Shown: positions 35,901-47,189 of the stretch, piece after piece
How positions within the stretch are numbered: position 1 is the first letter of the stretch
Layout: the number at the start of each line of letters is the position of its first letter
Assembly (NCBI GenBank): GCA_029204045.2
Contig: CM055075.1
Location: forward strand, 26,635,273-26,699,272
Length of the DNA: 64,000 bases
DNA from: Tillandsia leiboldiana
Lineage: Eukaryota; Streptophyta; Magnoliopsida; Poales; Bromeliaceae
Reading direction: 5' to 3'
Made by a program: the position numbers and the translations under genes
Notes under the pieces: model-generated
What the model was told of the DNA's origin: nothing
Databases searched by the model: none
The model's input: the letters and a program-made list of their open reading frames with translations, nothing else

Positions 35901-38900
35901 TACAAAATGTGCATACTGAAAATAATCTATATTATGATACTCTGTGTTTTTGACCACCCCTGTTGATTATATCAGGAAATGCAAATATTGTACTATACAA
36001 AATGGAGCAAATAATGAAGGTATCACTTGATGTGACGGTTATTACTTTTCCCATGTCCTAGTTGTTCATATTGTAGTCACAGAAATAACTCTAATTATGA
36101 GGGTTAAAGGCCGTACTCATTTTGTTCGTGCCAGACCCTGTATTAACTAGAGCATTTAGGATACTCTTTTTAAACCTGTAGATATATGAAATCTTGAAGC
36201 ATCCTATTTGGGTTCATCATCGAACTTGGGACTGCTTGCTTATAATTTGATATAAAATACCTGTTCAATCACCACTACATACCAAGAATATCCTTCTTTA
36301 GTCCTTACCTATTTATGCCTAGTAGGAGGGTATCATGGGATGTCAGGCAAAACTATAGATGATGGGATAAATATAGACACTACTTTCATGGTTATTTAAC
36401 CGTGAGCTTCCCAACTTTCGGGCCACTCATTGGCTTTCAGTTTCTACTGATGTTACTGTTTTGCATCTAGTTCTTTTTCTTAGTGGAAATATTGGCTGCT
36501 TCACGTTTTTTTTCTTTTCACGTGCTTGCTAATATAAGAATCTGTTAATCATTCTTTTTCTGAATTAATAATCATCTTTTACTCTTACATCTTCTTGTGT
36601 TTTACTAGTTTTACATCTTCAATTGTGTTTTACCCCTATGGTGATATGGAAGTACATGAAGTTCCATACGAAGATGTGAAAAGTTGTAATCAAACATGTT
36701 TCTTATTTTATAAAATAGGCATTTGCACTCGTGTTGCTTTCCAACTAAGTATTTCTGCTTTGTTGTTTGAACAAACCTTATGTCATGAATCTTGAAATTC
36801 CATATTTTGTTCTCATGGTTATGTATCTTTGATAACTGTTATTTTATTTCCTCAGCACTTCAGAGGATTGAGTTTTCCTACCATTTCATCAGTTGGTTCA
36901 AATGCAGCAGTCATTCACTATTCTCCAGAGCCAAGTACATGTTCTGAACTCAATGCCGACAAAATATACCTATTTGATTCGGGAGCACAGGTTTCCTCCA
37001 CACCTCTTTTTATTTTTCCTTCGTTTCTTCCGTAACCTATCTCATTGATTTCTTGGTTTTACATTATATTCTTTTTCCTTCGTTTCTTCCTTAACCTATC
37101 TCATTGATTTCATGGTTTTACATTATATTCTTTCAATGGGACATTGGCTTATACTGCATATTCTTATAGTATCTGGATGGTACAACGGATATAACAAGGA
37201 CTGTCCATTTTGGGAAACCTTCAGCACATGAAAAATCATGCTATACTGCTGTAAGTGACTTTCTTTATCCAATCCTCGTCAAAATATGTGTTCGTTTTTA
37301 GTTTACTAGGAATACGCAAGCCTTAAGCTCATGGATCTAAGGTTGTAAGGTTTCAATTGACTCATTTAATCAGCTGAATGTTAGGTGAAGAATGGGTGGG
37401 GGGCATATTTGTTGTTTTCTAGCACAATTTCTGCATATTTGTCTACGGAGCGACTATTTTATAGAGTGTGTTGTGTGCGAGGGTTGTTTACCTTCAATAT
37501 TGTTTCCTCAAAAGTGAAGTATAATTGTCTGAAACAAACCGAGTGGTTTACCATATTTCTAGCTGTCTGAGTAGGGGTGTAAAACGAACCGTGCAGCCCG
37601 TGGGCTGGAGGCCCATGGCTCTGCCTGGCACTGCCCGCATTTTGTGCTGGCTGTGCCACCGGGCCGGCATGGCCCAACAAATTTTTTTATTATGTTTTAT
37701 ACTTTATGTATATATTATGAATTTATTAAAATTATTAAAAAAAATCAACTAAAATGTTTTTAAATAAAAACTATATATCTTATAATACTAATATCAGAAA
37801 GTTTAAAAGTTAAATAAAAAAATTTACGGGATTCAAAAAAAAAAATGTTCCCATGCCCCCTTTTGGGGACTTGGTCCCTGGATCCGTCCAGGGACCAAAT
37901 ACCCACAAAGGAGAGAGGGGGTGGCCCATTTCCAAACACCCCTTCCAAAACAGAACATAAAAAAAAGTAAAAAATTTTGAATTTCAAACTTTTGAACAAA
38001 AAAATTCCTCTAGCGGTTATATTTTTCTAACTTTTGGGGGTTATTTTGATTCTTTTAAATTTAAAAAAAATTATATAAATTTATACAAAATTTAAAGAAA
38101 AAATATGAAAGGCTGGGCGCCGGTTTAGGCCATGTGGTCTGGGCCTTAGGGCCGTGCTGGGCTCTAGATTTGGAACATACGGGCCGGCCTGGCATGGCCC
38201 GGATTCAAAGCTGGGTTGGGTCGGGCCGGGCCAGACCCTGGCCCGTGTCAGCCTAGTTTAATGTGGGTGGTGCCGGCCCGGCACGGCCCACATTACACTC
38301 CTATGTCTGTCTAGGCAAATGGTTTACTGTGTTTTCAGTCCTTGGGCTTAAAAGTAAAATGTGCCGTGAATTCCAAAATAATTGATCTGAACCGAAATGA
38401 ATAACTTGACATTGAGCAAACCCAAGAACACAAATGATTGGAAACCTGAAACCAAACACAAAGTGACCTGAACTCAAGATAGCCTAAATTCGAAGCAGTT
38501 TGAGTATAACTTGATGCACATGAACTCAGGAATGCAATAAGACTTGAAGTCAAAACAACTTGCAACCTCAATGGTCGGAAATCCAGAAAACCCAAAACCC
38601 CTGAAGACATGGAATCTGAGACAACCCAAACCTAAACAAATAGAAAACTAGACATAATCTGAACCTGAATGAAAATCTGAAATGGTTCAAAGCTGAGCAA
38701 AACCCAAAATCTGAAACAACTGGAAGTTGAGTAACCTGGAATTTAAACTTGATGTAAGATCTGAAATGTTTACCTGGATGACCTTCTAAGTAACTGTTTA
38801 ATTTTCAAATTTTGGGGTTCACTATGGGCTTCCCAAGCATCAAAATTTTATATGCAAATGTTCTTTCAAATCTCAAAAGAGAAGAAAAAGAAAGCATAAT

Positions 38901-41900
38901 AGAAACAAACTTGAGTAGACTCAATTTTGACAAGTTTTAGATTGAAATTATCTCAAATATACTCGATTAAATATATTATGGACTTAGTTGGACGTAAATT
39001 GCTGGACTGAACCTAACTCTGATTTACCAAATTGGGCCACATCAATTTGGCATGTCAGATTACCTTTAAGCTTGATTTATGGATGTTTGAGTCCTCGTAG
39101 TATATTTTCCTGAATCCATCTGTACAGCAAGTTCATAATTTTTTTCTGTAATTATACAACCCAATCTGAAGCACTGAGCTCAACAACTTTATTTTTATAC
39201 AGCTGATCTGAACCACTGCCTCTAGTGGTAGCAATACATGGTAACATATTTCCCGTACAAGTTATATGTATGTTTTAGCCCAACAAGGCAAAATGAGATT
39301 TTAGTTCAATGGTGATTCTGGAGTTTTTCCTGATTATTTAGTTGTATTATTGTTTGTAACAATATCTTGTAATTAATGATGGAAATCTAACTTATTACTC
39401 TCCTGGTGAACTAGGTCCTGAAAGGCCATATTGCGTTGGACACTGCCATATTTCCTAATGGGACAACTGGTACGCCAATTTGATAGACCTTTTCCTTGTG
39501 TACTAATTTGAACTTAAGTTCTCTTAAACTGGGTCCAGCACTCATTAACAGAGGCCTAGGGCAAAGCTTTTACAACTATAAATTACAATGGCATAGGCTG
39601 AAGGCATAAAGACTCAGCCTAATGGATTTCCTTGAATTAGTAAAATTATGAAATATATGTTAAAAATTCAGAAGTAAAATAAGCAACTGTTTACCTTGTG
39701 AAGGTTTACATATAAAATGCCACAAAAATGGTAAAAACTAGTTAGATGTATTTATGATAAGGCCAAGGATTGTTGTGCCACTGGCATGGCCCGTGCCACT
39801 ATGCCAGTGGCATGGCATGGCACAGTGGCGCGGTCTCGTGACGCTGTTGGTACACCCCTCCATGCCAGTGGCACGCTGGTGGCAGATTGACATTCATTGG
39901 CACGGCTTTTTATCAATTCTTTCTTAAAAAAAAAAGCTTTTAGATTGTTTAAATATCTTTAATAGCTATAAAATTGGCTCAAGTGTTTTATATCTTGCAC
40001 AATTTAGTAAGAATTAAGTCAAAAATATCTTAACAGCTTAAAAAATTATTTTATTTATATTATACTAGTATATGCATGAAAACAAAAGTCCTAATTGGGT
40101 AAAAATTTATAGAAAAACGCTACCATAGGTAAATTCACTACATCTAAAATGATAAAAAAAATTGGGGAAATCTTCTTATTTGTATCTTTTTTTTTCACTA
40201 AAAGATAATCAACATTATGCAATTGAACTCTCTAATTGTAATAAATGTTTGTAGTTTAACAAGATCTACATATTGCAAGTATGGAAAAACCTAGTAAAAC
40301 TTTTCACCTCAAAGAAACATTAAGAAGATTGTTAAAAATGCAAAAAAAACTATTTTGTTGATATGGTGTCAGTACGCCCGTGCCGCATGCTATTATGGCC
40401 TCGGCATGGGACGACATGGACAGCACGGACAATCCTTGGATAAGACATTAGCTGAAGTTTCGAATTTGAGCCTATGTGTAATACTGCTATGCAGCAGCCA
40501 CAAATCCTATCTTCTCACTCCGTCTATGTGAAGGGACAAAAGATTTTCATTGATCACAATATGCTAATTAGATGAGCTCTCTTTGTAGCGATGTCTTTGA
40601 TTCTGCTTTTTACAGGTCATGCTCTTGATATTCTTGCTCGGACTCCTCTATGGAAGAATGGCCTTGATTATCGACATGGTACAGGTCATGGAATTGGGTC
40701 ATATCTAAATGTTCATGAAGGTTAACTCCTAGTTCATATGTATTCAATACTTTCTATGCTGCATCTGTAATCTTGCAACTTTTAATTTGGCATACATCTT
40801 TTATCAGGTCCGCATCTAATTAGTTTCAAGCCTCATGCTCGGAATGTGCCATTGCAATCGTCGATGACTGTGACAGATGGTTTGTACTCCATAGTTGATA
40901 TTCTTCTTTTACTGTTTTGAGGTTTAAATTCTGGTCCAGTTCATATACAGTTGGCAGAATGTATGAAAAATTGCCCCTCCCCAGATATTAGGACAAGCTG
41001 TTTCTAGATAACTCGTGTTCTTGTTTTTTTTTTTGATAAAATGCATTGTGTTTGCAGATAATTTTTAACTTTCTGAGGGAATTTACTTGTTCATAGCTCA
41101 TTGGATATGTGCCTTCCTGCTGCTTAACAGTCAGAATCTCAATTCATCAGTTAACAGGAATTTCAAACTTATAACATAAGCTTTAAGGGCCCTTCTTTCT
41201 CATTCTGTTTTACTCAAGGAAAGACTCTATGATTCAAGATTCCAAAACTAGCAGTTTGTAGATCTTTGAAATATACAGGATACTAGGTAGCAAATAGGGT
41301 TGCTTACTTTGTGATTTCATGCATTTCAAGTATCAAAATGCTAAATGCCCATTTAGCTTACTGCATTCTGCCAGGTACAAGAAAATGAGCATTTGCTCTG
41401 AGTTATCAGCTGCCTTGCACCGTGTCATTCTGCTTATGTTTTGCTACTGACTGATTCTCAGTTTTTTAGTGTACTGTGAACATAAAACATAGGTGTTTTT
41501 CTTTAAGATGTTGAACTGTTAATCATCCTTATTTTGTATTTATATGTTGCAGTACAGTATCTTAGGCTGGTAATCATTGGGCATCATGTGTGTGCGTATT
41601 TTCTTCGGATGCATTGATTTAGTAAAATTACAGCTTGTGAATTTTTGAGTTAATAAGAAATTCCCATTAAACATTTGAAGATAAATGTTCACTTCTTTTC
41701 TTGCAGAACCTGGCTATTATGAAGACGGGAGCTTTGGTATAAGGTTGGAGAACGTTCTTATAGCCAAAGAGGCTAATACAAAGTTCAATTTTGGTGACAA
41801 GGGCTATTTAGAGTTTGAGCACATAACATGGGTATGTTTGACAGTTAACCTGGTCTTTACGGTTGTTTTTTCTCTCATTTCCAATACTTTGACAAGTCAT

Positions 41901-42646
41901 TTGCTTAAAATAAATAATTAATAATCATGGGTAAAGAAAGATTTTGCTTGTTGTGGTTCTTTGTCCACAATACTTTGCTTTAGATTATTCGACTTGAAGG
42001 ATGATTATTTGATCAGAGTATTCCCATTTACATCTCTATGTTTAAAGGTATGATTTCTGAAGGTACAACTGAGACTAAATACAAAACTAAGTTTAGGAAT
42101 TAGGAATGAGAAACACTTCTCTCTCATCCCTAGGAAACAGTTTCGTTCTTTTGGCAGTTACAGATTACTCGACCTAGGGCTTGATAGGCTGATTTTAATC
42201 CACCATCTTAAATGCTTTTTTATGCCTCATTTCCTTTTTCTCTTCCACTATTCAAAATAGAATAGCCTGAAAAATACTCTCAAGCTATCTGACACTTTTT
42301 TTTTTCTTGTATGGGATGAGTTCGCATACAATAATGAATGCAAATGTAGCGGATATAGTTCAGGAATAAAGGTGTAATTTGTTCTGTTAACAATTTAAAC
42401 AGTTAAAGGCCTCTTGGTTTCTTTTTCCCATCTTTTTGTTGTTTTTGAAATTAACGAGAGGTAACTTTGCAGGCCCCATACCAGAAGAAACTAATGGATC
42501 TGACCTTGCTGAGCGCCGACGAGATTAAATGGGTCAACTCATACCATGCTGAATGCGGAAAAGTTTTAGCACCATATATGAATGAGCAAGAGATGGAGTG
42601 GCTTCAAAAGGCTGGGGAACCCATCAGCGCAAAGGGAGCGGCTTAA
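29957..42646 (+). CDS. APP1: Xaa-Pro aminopeptidase P (APP1 class, M24B)
   Basis: Sixteen exons: 29957-30049, 30259-30322, 30793-30932, 31669-31953, 32074-32196, 32569-32853, 33948-34034, 34875-34942, 35402-35468, 36856-36990, 37170-37250, 39415-39469, 40616-40720, 40808-40879, 41707-41831 and 42473-42646, giving 652 residues. This is close to the usual length for plant APP1. Fourteen introns are GT-AG; intron 4 (31954-32073) is GC-AG. The N-terminal creatinase-like domains hold FLWTDGRYFLQA and VAWLYNVRG. The C-terminal pita-bread domain carries all five metal ligands: D445 (LFDSGAQ), D456 (GTTDITRT), H519 (GTGHGIGS), E554 (TDEPGYY) and E568 (IRLENVL). The enzyme should release an N-terminal residue ahead of proline in the cytosol, Mn-dependent. 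Plant APP1 was also isolated as a binder of an auxin-transport inhibitor. No signal peptide is seen. Introns carry several small transposons. Confidence 0.95.
32233..32376. mobile_element. small MITE in APP1 intron 5
   Basis: Starts GGGTCTGTTTGTCC and ends ATCCCAAACAGGTC, an inverted-repeat end of the kind seen in many plant MITEs. The inner GCGCTGCAGAGCGCTCTGC is itself palindromic. No clear target duplication. Confidence 0.5.
37572..38303. mobile_element. hAT-like element in APP1 intron 11
   Basis: 732 bp, starting TAGGGGTGTAAAACGAACCG and ending GGCCCACATTACACTCCTA. Flanking 8-mers TGTCTGAG (37564-37571) and TGTCTGTC (38304-38311) agree at 6 of 8 positions, as for a decayed 8-bp hAT duplication. 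Both subterminal regions are rich in GGGCC/GGCCC words. No transposase frame. Confidence 0.65.
38335..38760. repeat. degenerate CCTGAA/CTGAAAC-rich tract in APP1 intron 11
   Basis: Loosely repeated words such as AACCTGAAACC, GACCTGAACTC, AAATCTGAAATGG and CAACTGGAAG over about 400 bp directly after the hAT-like element. Similar to the tract at 986-1200. Confidence 0.45.
39762..40438. mobile_element. small transposon with TIR GCCAAGGATTGT in APP1 intron 12
   Basis: The left end GCCAAGGATTGTTGTGCC and the right end GGACAATCCTTG are inverted. GATAAG flanks both sides (39756-39761 and 40439-40444). GC-rich subterminal palindromes (GCCAGTGGCATGGCATGGC) surround an AT-rich centre. No coding capacity. 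Confidence 0.6.
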
Positions 42647-43539
42647 AAACGCTACCGAATTCATCTGGGTAAAGCTCGCGAGTTGCTCATTGGCCCCTCC
42701 TGTGCATCTTCCTTCAATATCCCAGCTACATAATCAATTTATCCGAACCCGTTATGAAATATCTCTCAATCTTTATAGCCAACATTTACATATGGAATTG
42801 TCCCTGGCCGATAAATGGAATAAACTGTTGTTTAAATCCTTTTGTGTTGCATAATTTGGAGAGTGTTGGAGGAAAACATAATATATGGCAACTCTAACAA
42901 TAATAGGTGATGGATAGTGAGATAACTGTGTTACATGTTGATGCATGCCTTTTGCTTTCTTGTTCAGTTTTCCTTTTACATGTGTGTGTGTTGGGTCAAT
43001 TAATTGGAGTTTATAGTCCCAATCTGACACAACCTCGCCTTAGATCCTAAATAACAAAGTAAGGCCTCATTGGACATCATTGCTGTTTTGTTTTGTTTTT
43101 TTTGTTTTTTTTTTTTTTTTTAATAGAATTTCTGCAACTAAAGTATGTAAAATTAGGCTAAATTACACTTTTCATTCTCAAACTATGATGTGTGTTATAT
43201 TTTTAGTAAAGTAAGAAATAAATCAAAATCATATAGCCTCAGAATGGAAGTAATAAAAGAAAAAGTTAGAAATAAATGCAAATCACATAGTCTCAGTTTC
43301 ATGTAGCCTTAGATTATAAGATTAAAAAAAAAAAATACTCAAATTTAGATAGCTAAAGATTGAAAGTTAAACTACAAATATTAAAAATCTCATTCACTGG
43401 GGCATGGGATAAAGGATAATCCGTTAAGCAAGAATTAATTTAAACTTATATTTTAGGATAAATTTTATACTTGGGTGACAAGAATTGTAGGATAATGGGA
43501 GTTATTCTCCCCTTTATCCCACAACCAAACAGACATAAG

Positions 43540-43625
43540 TATCTGATGGTTGGTATTTGAGATTGCAGACTTGAAACCTCGTATTTTTAACTAAATTTAT
43601 TTTTTTAAAATAAAGAAAACTAATA
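43540..43625 (+). mobile_element. partial SINE copy
   Basis: GATGGTTGGTATTTGAGATTGC followed by AACTAAATTTATTTTTTTAAAATAAA follows the same order as the 3' parts of the copies at 44055 and 45677. The promoter-box half is missing. Confidence 0.4.
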
Positions 43626-44054
43626 ACATATCACCTTTCTTTGAAAAAAAAAATATATTACCAACCTTTTCTTCTCTTTTCTTGGAGCTAACCAAACAAT
43701 GGTTAACTATAAGGTTATCTCCAAGTCATATGTTTGAAACTAAATCCAAATTGTGCTAAATGTTATCCCAAAATAGGTATCTCTCAGTGGAGTCATATGT
43801 TTGAAACTAAATTCTAATTAAATTGGCCCTGAATTAATCTTAACATTTCTGCTGGCGTATATAATTAGCATTCCATGAACAATATTTCATGCACCAACTA
43901 AAAGGATAACAATATAGAAGTTGATCTTACTACCTCTTAAAATTGATGGGTTTTAGGATTAGCTTTAATATTAAAACTGATCCAAAATTAATCTTAATAT
44001 TTCTGCTTACGTACATAATTGATATTTGGTGAATCAAATTTCATGCACCATCAA

Positions 44055-44160
44055 TAGTCTCTAGTGCAAGTGGTAAAAGATTTGGTGGTTGATATCGAGA
44101 TCCGAGTTCCAAGCTTAGCTGCTTTACATTTTCAGTTAAGTTTATTTCAAAAATAATAAT
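44055..44160 (+). mobile_element. tRNA-derived SINE, copy 1
   Basis: TCTCTAGTGCAAGTGGTAAA resembles a pol III A box; GATCCGAGTTCCAAGC is a degenerate B box. The tail is GTTAAGTTTATTTCAAAAAT. It aligns along its length with the copy at 45677-45809. Confidence 0.6.
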
Positions 44161-45437
44161 ATAAAAGTTCATCTTAGAATCTCTTAAATGTGATGGGTTT
44201 TAGGATTAGCTTTGACATCATATTATTTTAAAAAATAATCATCTAGTAGGAGTTACTCCAAAATTAGTCATAACACTAAAAAGAAAATGCTATTTTGTAG
44301 ACTCCATGCTAGAGACTTTGGGCTAGATTTCTATAGAAAATTTTGGAGAAATTTTTATTTTTTTTTTTAAAAAAAATATTAGGTAAATTTCAAATTGCCC
44401 CATTGTAATTTAGCTTATTTTTACTTTGACACCTAGTGATTTAAAAATTTTACTTTGCCACTTTATAGTTTGATTTTTATTTTATCAAAAAATTGTATAT
44501 CAAATAAGATGGCAAATTGAAAATTTTTAAAAAACCACCAAATAATAAAGCGAAAAGTGTGCAAAACCTCAGGGGGACCAAAGTAAAACTTTTTCAACTG
44601 GAGTAGCAAAGTAATAACGAGCTGAACCACAGAAGATAAATTAAATTTTTTTAAAAGGAATAATATTATATATATATCACTCAATATTTTAAAAATATCT
44701 TATTTAATTTAATTTTTTTATTTTGTTTTAAATATATCCTTCATATATTATCCTGTTATTTAAAAATACTTCTGCTTTTATTATCCGTTAAATTATCTCA
44801 AATTAAATCTGAATTAAATTTTTACTTGAGTTAAAAAAAATTAAAAATATTTATTTTGTTCCTAAGTTGAGCGCAAATAAGAAAAAGTTAGTAGCGATAG
44901 AAGAATATATTTAAAAAGGCAAAAAAAAAAAATACTTCTATCATCCCTAAATAATAAAAGTTAGTGACGATACAAATATTTGAAATGATAAATTAGTAAT
45001 TTTACAGAGATAACGAATGCTTCTAACAACTCACTAACTAACAGAATCAAAATTTAAAAATATATTTAAAAGAACTTAAAACATAAAATATATTTTTAAT
45101 ATTAACTAAATAAAAAAATAAAAATATATAAATATATAAATAATAATAATTATTTTTTAATTATATGATGATAAAATAAAAATAAGCTAAATTCTCGAGC
45201 AAAAATTTTATGGGTATCATTTTCATATCATTAGTTTGGAAACAATGTGGATGGACGCGCAATCATTCATACACTCAACTTTATTGAATTGAGAGAAAGA
45301 TTAAAAAAGAGCGAGCAATAGGCACTGAATATGGATGAGTGCTACTTTCGCCGCACGGCGTCCATCCGCATGATCTCCAAACTAGGATGATGCCCATAAA
45401 ATTTTTGCCCTAAATTATGGGACAATCTAAAATTTAT

Positions 45438-45473
<36 letters not shown>

Positions 45474-45676
45474 AAAAATTGATGCGTTCGCTTAACAGAA
45501 TGGAACTTTGGAGCCAAGCTACCACACTCACCAGTCTGCTAACGGTTCACCAGCAACTGATAACGACAGGTCGCCTAAAGCCGTTAACGCCAACTCAAAT
45601 GACTCTTTTACCCTCTGTAGAGTATTATAATGATGTGAGTGCCCAACTTTTATCTTTGGTAAGAATGTTTAGAATC

Positions 45677-45809
45677 ATCGACCATCCCTAGTGCAAGTGA
45701 CAAAAGGTTTGATGGTTGATATTCGAGACCCGAATTCAAAGTTTAGTTGCTTCACATTTTTAGCTAACTAGCTAACTTTATTTAAAAAATAAATGAAGCA
45801 GGAATCATG
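45677..45809 (+). mobile_element. tRNA-derived SINE, copy 2, with 16-bp target duplication
   Basis: The 133-bp body with A-box-like CCCTAGTGCAAGTGACAAAA and degenerate B box GACCCGAATTCAAAG is flanked by perfect direct repeats AAGAATGTTTAGAATC at 45661-45676 and 45810-45825. This is clear evidence of target-primed insertion. Confidence 0.8.
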
Positions 45810-45844
45810 AAGAATGTTTAGAATCCATATGAAGTATGGAGCAT

Positions 45845-46043
45845 AGCTTTATATATTTTTAAAAAATATAAATTTAATTATATTTGTAAATTTTTTATTA
45901 TTAAATTTGATTAAGATTTTTGTTATTGTAAAGTCAACTAAAAGAAAGAGAAAAAATAAATGACACAAATCTCAATACAAATTCAATAATAAAAAATTTA
46001 TAAATATATTTGGATTTGTTTTTAAAAGTATACAAACCCTACT
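45845..46043. mobile_element. family B palindromic element outside a TA array
   Basis: TAGCTTTATATATTTTTAAA at the left pairs with TTTTTAAAAGTATACAAACC at the right. The inner GTAAAGTCAACTAAAAGAAAG is the reverse complement of the family B centre. Here there is no long (TA)n flank. Confidence 0.5.
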
Positions 46044-47189
46044 ATGAAGAATGAACTATTTTGAGTCAGATTATTTAATTCTTTAGAATTATAATTTTAT
46101 TACTTTATTTTTTAATTTATTTGATTTGAGATTTTAAAATTTAAAGCTAATTACTTATTTTAATAAATTTATATTTATAAAAATTATATGAAGTATATTT
46201 TTAAATTAAACTTGTGAAGTTAAATGATGTATTTAAATTTTAAAGTTATTTTTTTTTTTGGCTCATTCAAATCAAACTGATTGAAATATTGAGTAGGAAA
46301 ATAAAATTTTTGAAATGTTGGATAATCCACTCAAAATAGTTCGTATTTCAATTAGTATTGTATGTTTATATCTTTAATTTTTGATCGAGATTCACTCTCA
46401 GCGTCTTAGTTTTTAAAACTTGTTGTATTTAATTATTTTAAAAAAGTTATTAAATTTAATAATTTTATTAGTTTTTAAATGCTTTAAATTTGGTGAAGTC
46501 ACCGATACATTTAAAAAACTTTTAATTTTTTTTACTAATATTATTTATTTTAAAAAATAAAAAACAGATATTGTTCCAAACAAAAATATGAATTATCATA
46601 ATTTATAACTAAAAAGAAGAAAATAAAATGATTAAGAGGAGAGATTTTTGAAAGCGAAAAAATTAAACACAAATTCTATATTAAAACTATAAATAAAACA
46701 CCAAAGGAGACCTTATATTTTTGGTTCCAAAAAAGAAAAAAAAAAAAAAAAAGAAAAAAAAAAGCTTTTGAAAAGGACCAAAAAAGAATTAAAACAAAAG
46801 CAAAAACATATCTACTAGAGATAGTGGTATTTCTGATATAAATCGGGACAGCCAGTGGCATTTCTGGAATTTCACCCCGGCCTTTCCCACTCATTTCAAA
46901 AAAAAAGAAAAAAAAAAAAAAAACTGAAACGGCACGCGAGAGCCGGTCACCGGCTATTCCCGGTCACCCGCACCCTACGTTCGTTTTTCTCTTCCCCCCT
47001 CCTCCGCGTTTAAATCCACCTCCTCCGTACTCCTCCCCCCCATCTCCATTTCGAACTCTCCCCACGAATCTCTCTCTATTCCTCGCTTCTCCCCCCCCCC
47101 CCCCCCCAAATCCCCTCCCTTTTCGACCAAATCGATCGCAATCTCCTCCAATTTCTCCTTCGTCGCACCACAATCGCCTTCTTGCTCCG

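Larger units (their letters stand above)
42647..47189. other. 4.5-kb intergenic region between APP1 and TAG
   Basis: The first 200-300 bp are probably APP1 3'UTR. The rest is AT-rich with SINE copies, a family B element, a poly-T at about 43088-43121, a poly-A at about 45442-45471, and A-rich tracts near 46735-46760. From about 46935 the sequence turns GC/CT-rich and is probably promoter and leader of TAG, with a 16-17-base C run near 47091-47107. No gene supported. Confidence 0.7.

Noticed and set aside
44055..44160. Functional tRNA gene
   Set aside because: Only degenerate A and B boxes are present, with no cloverleaf or acceptor stem. It is a SINE head.
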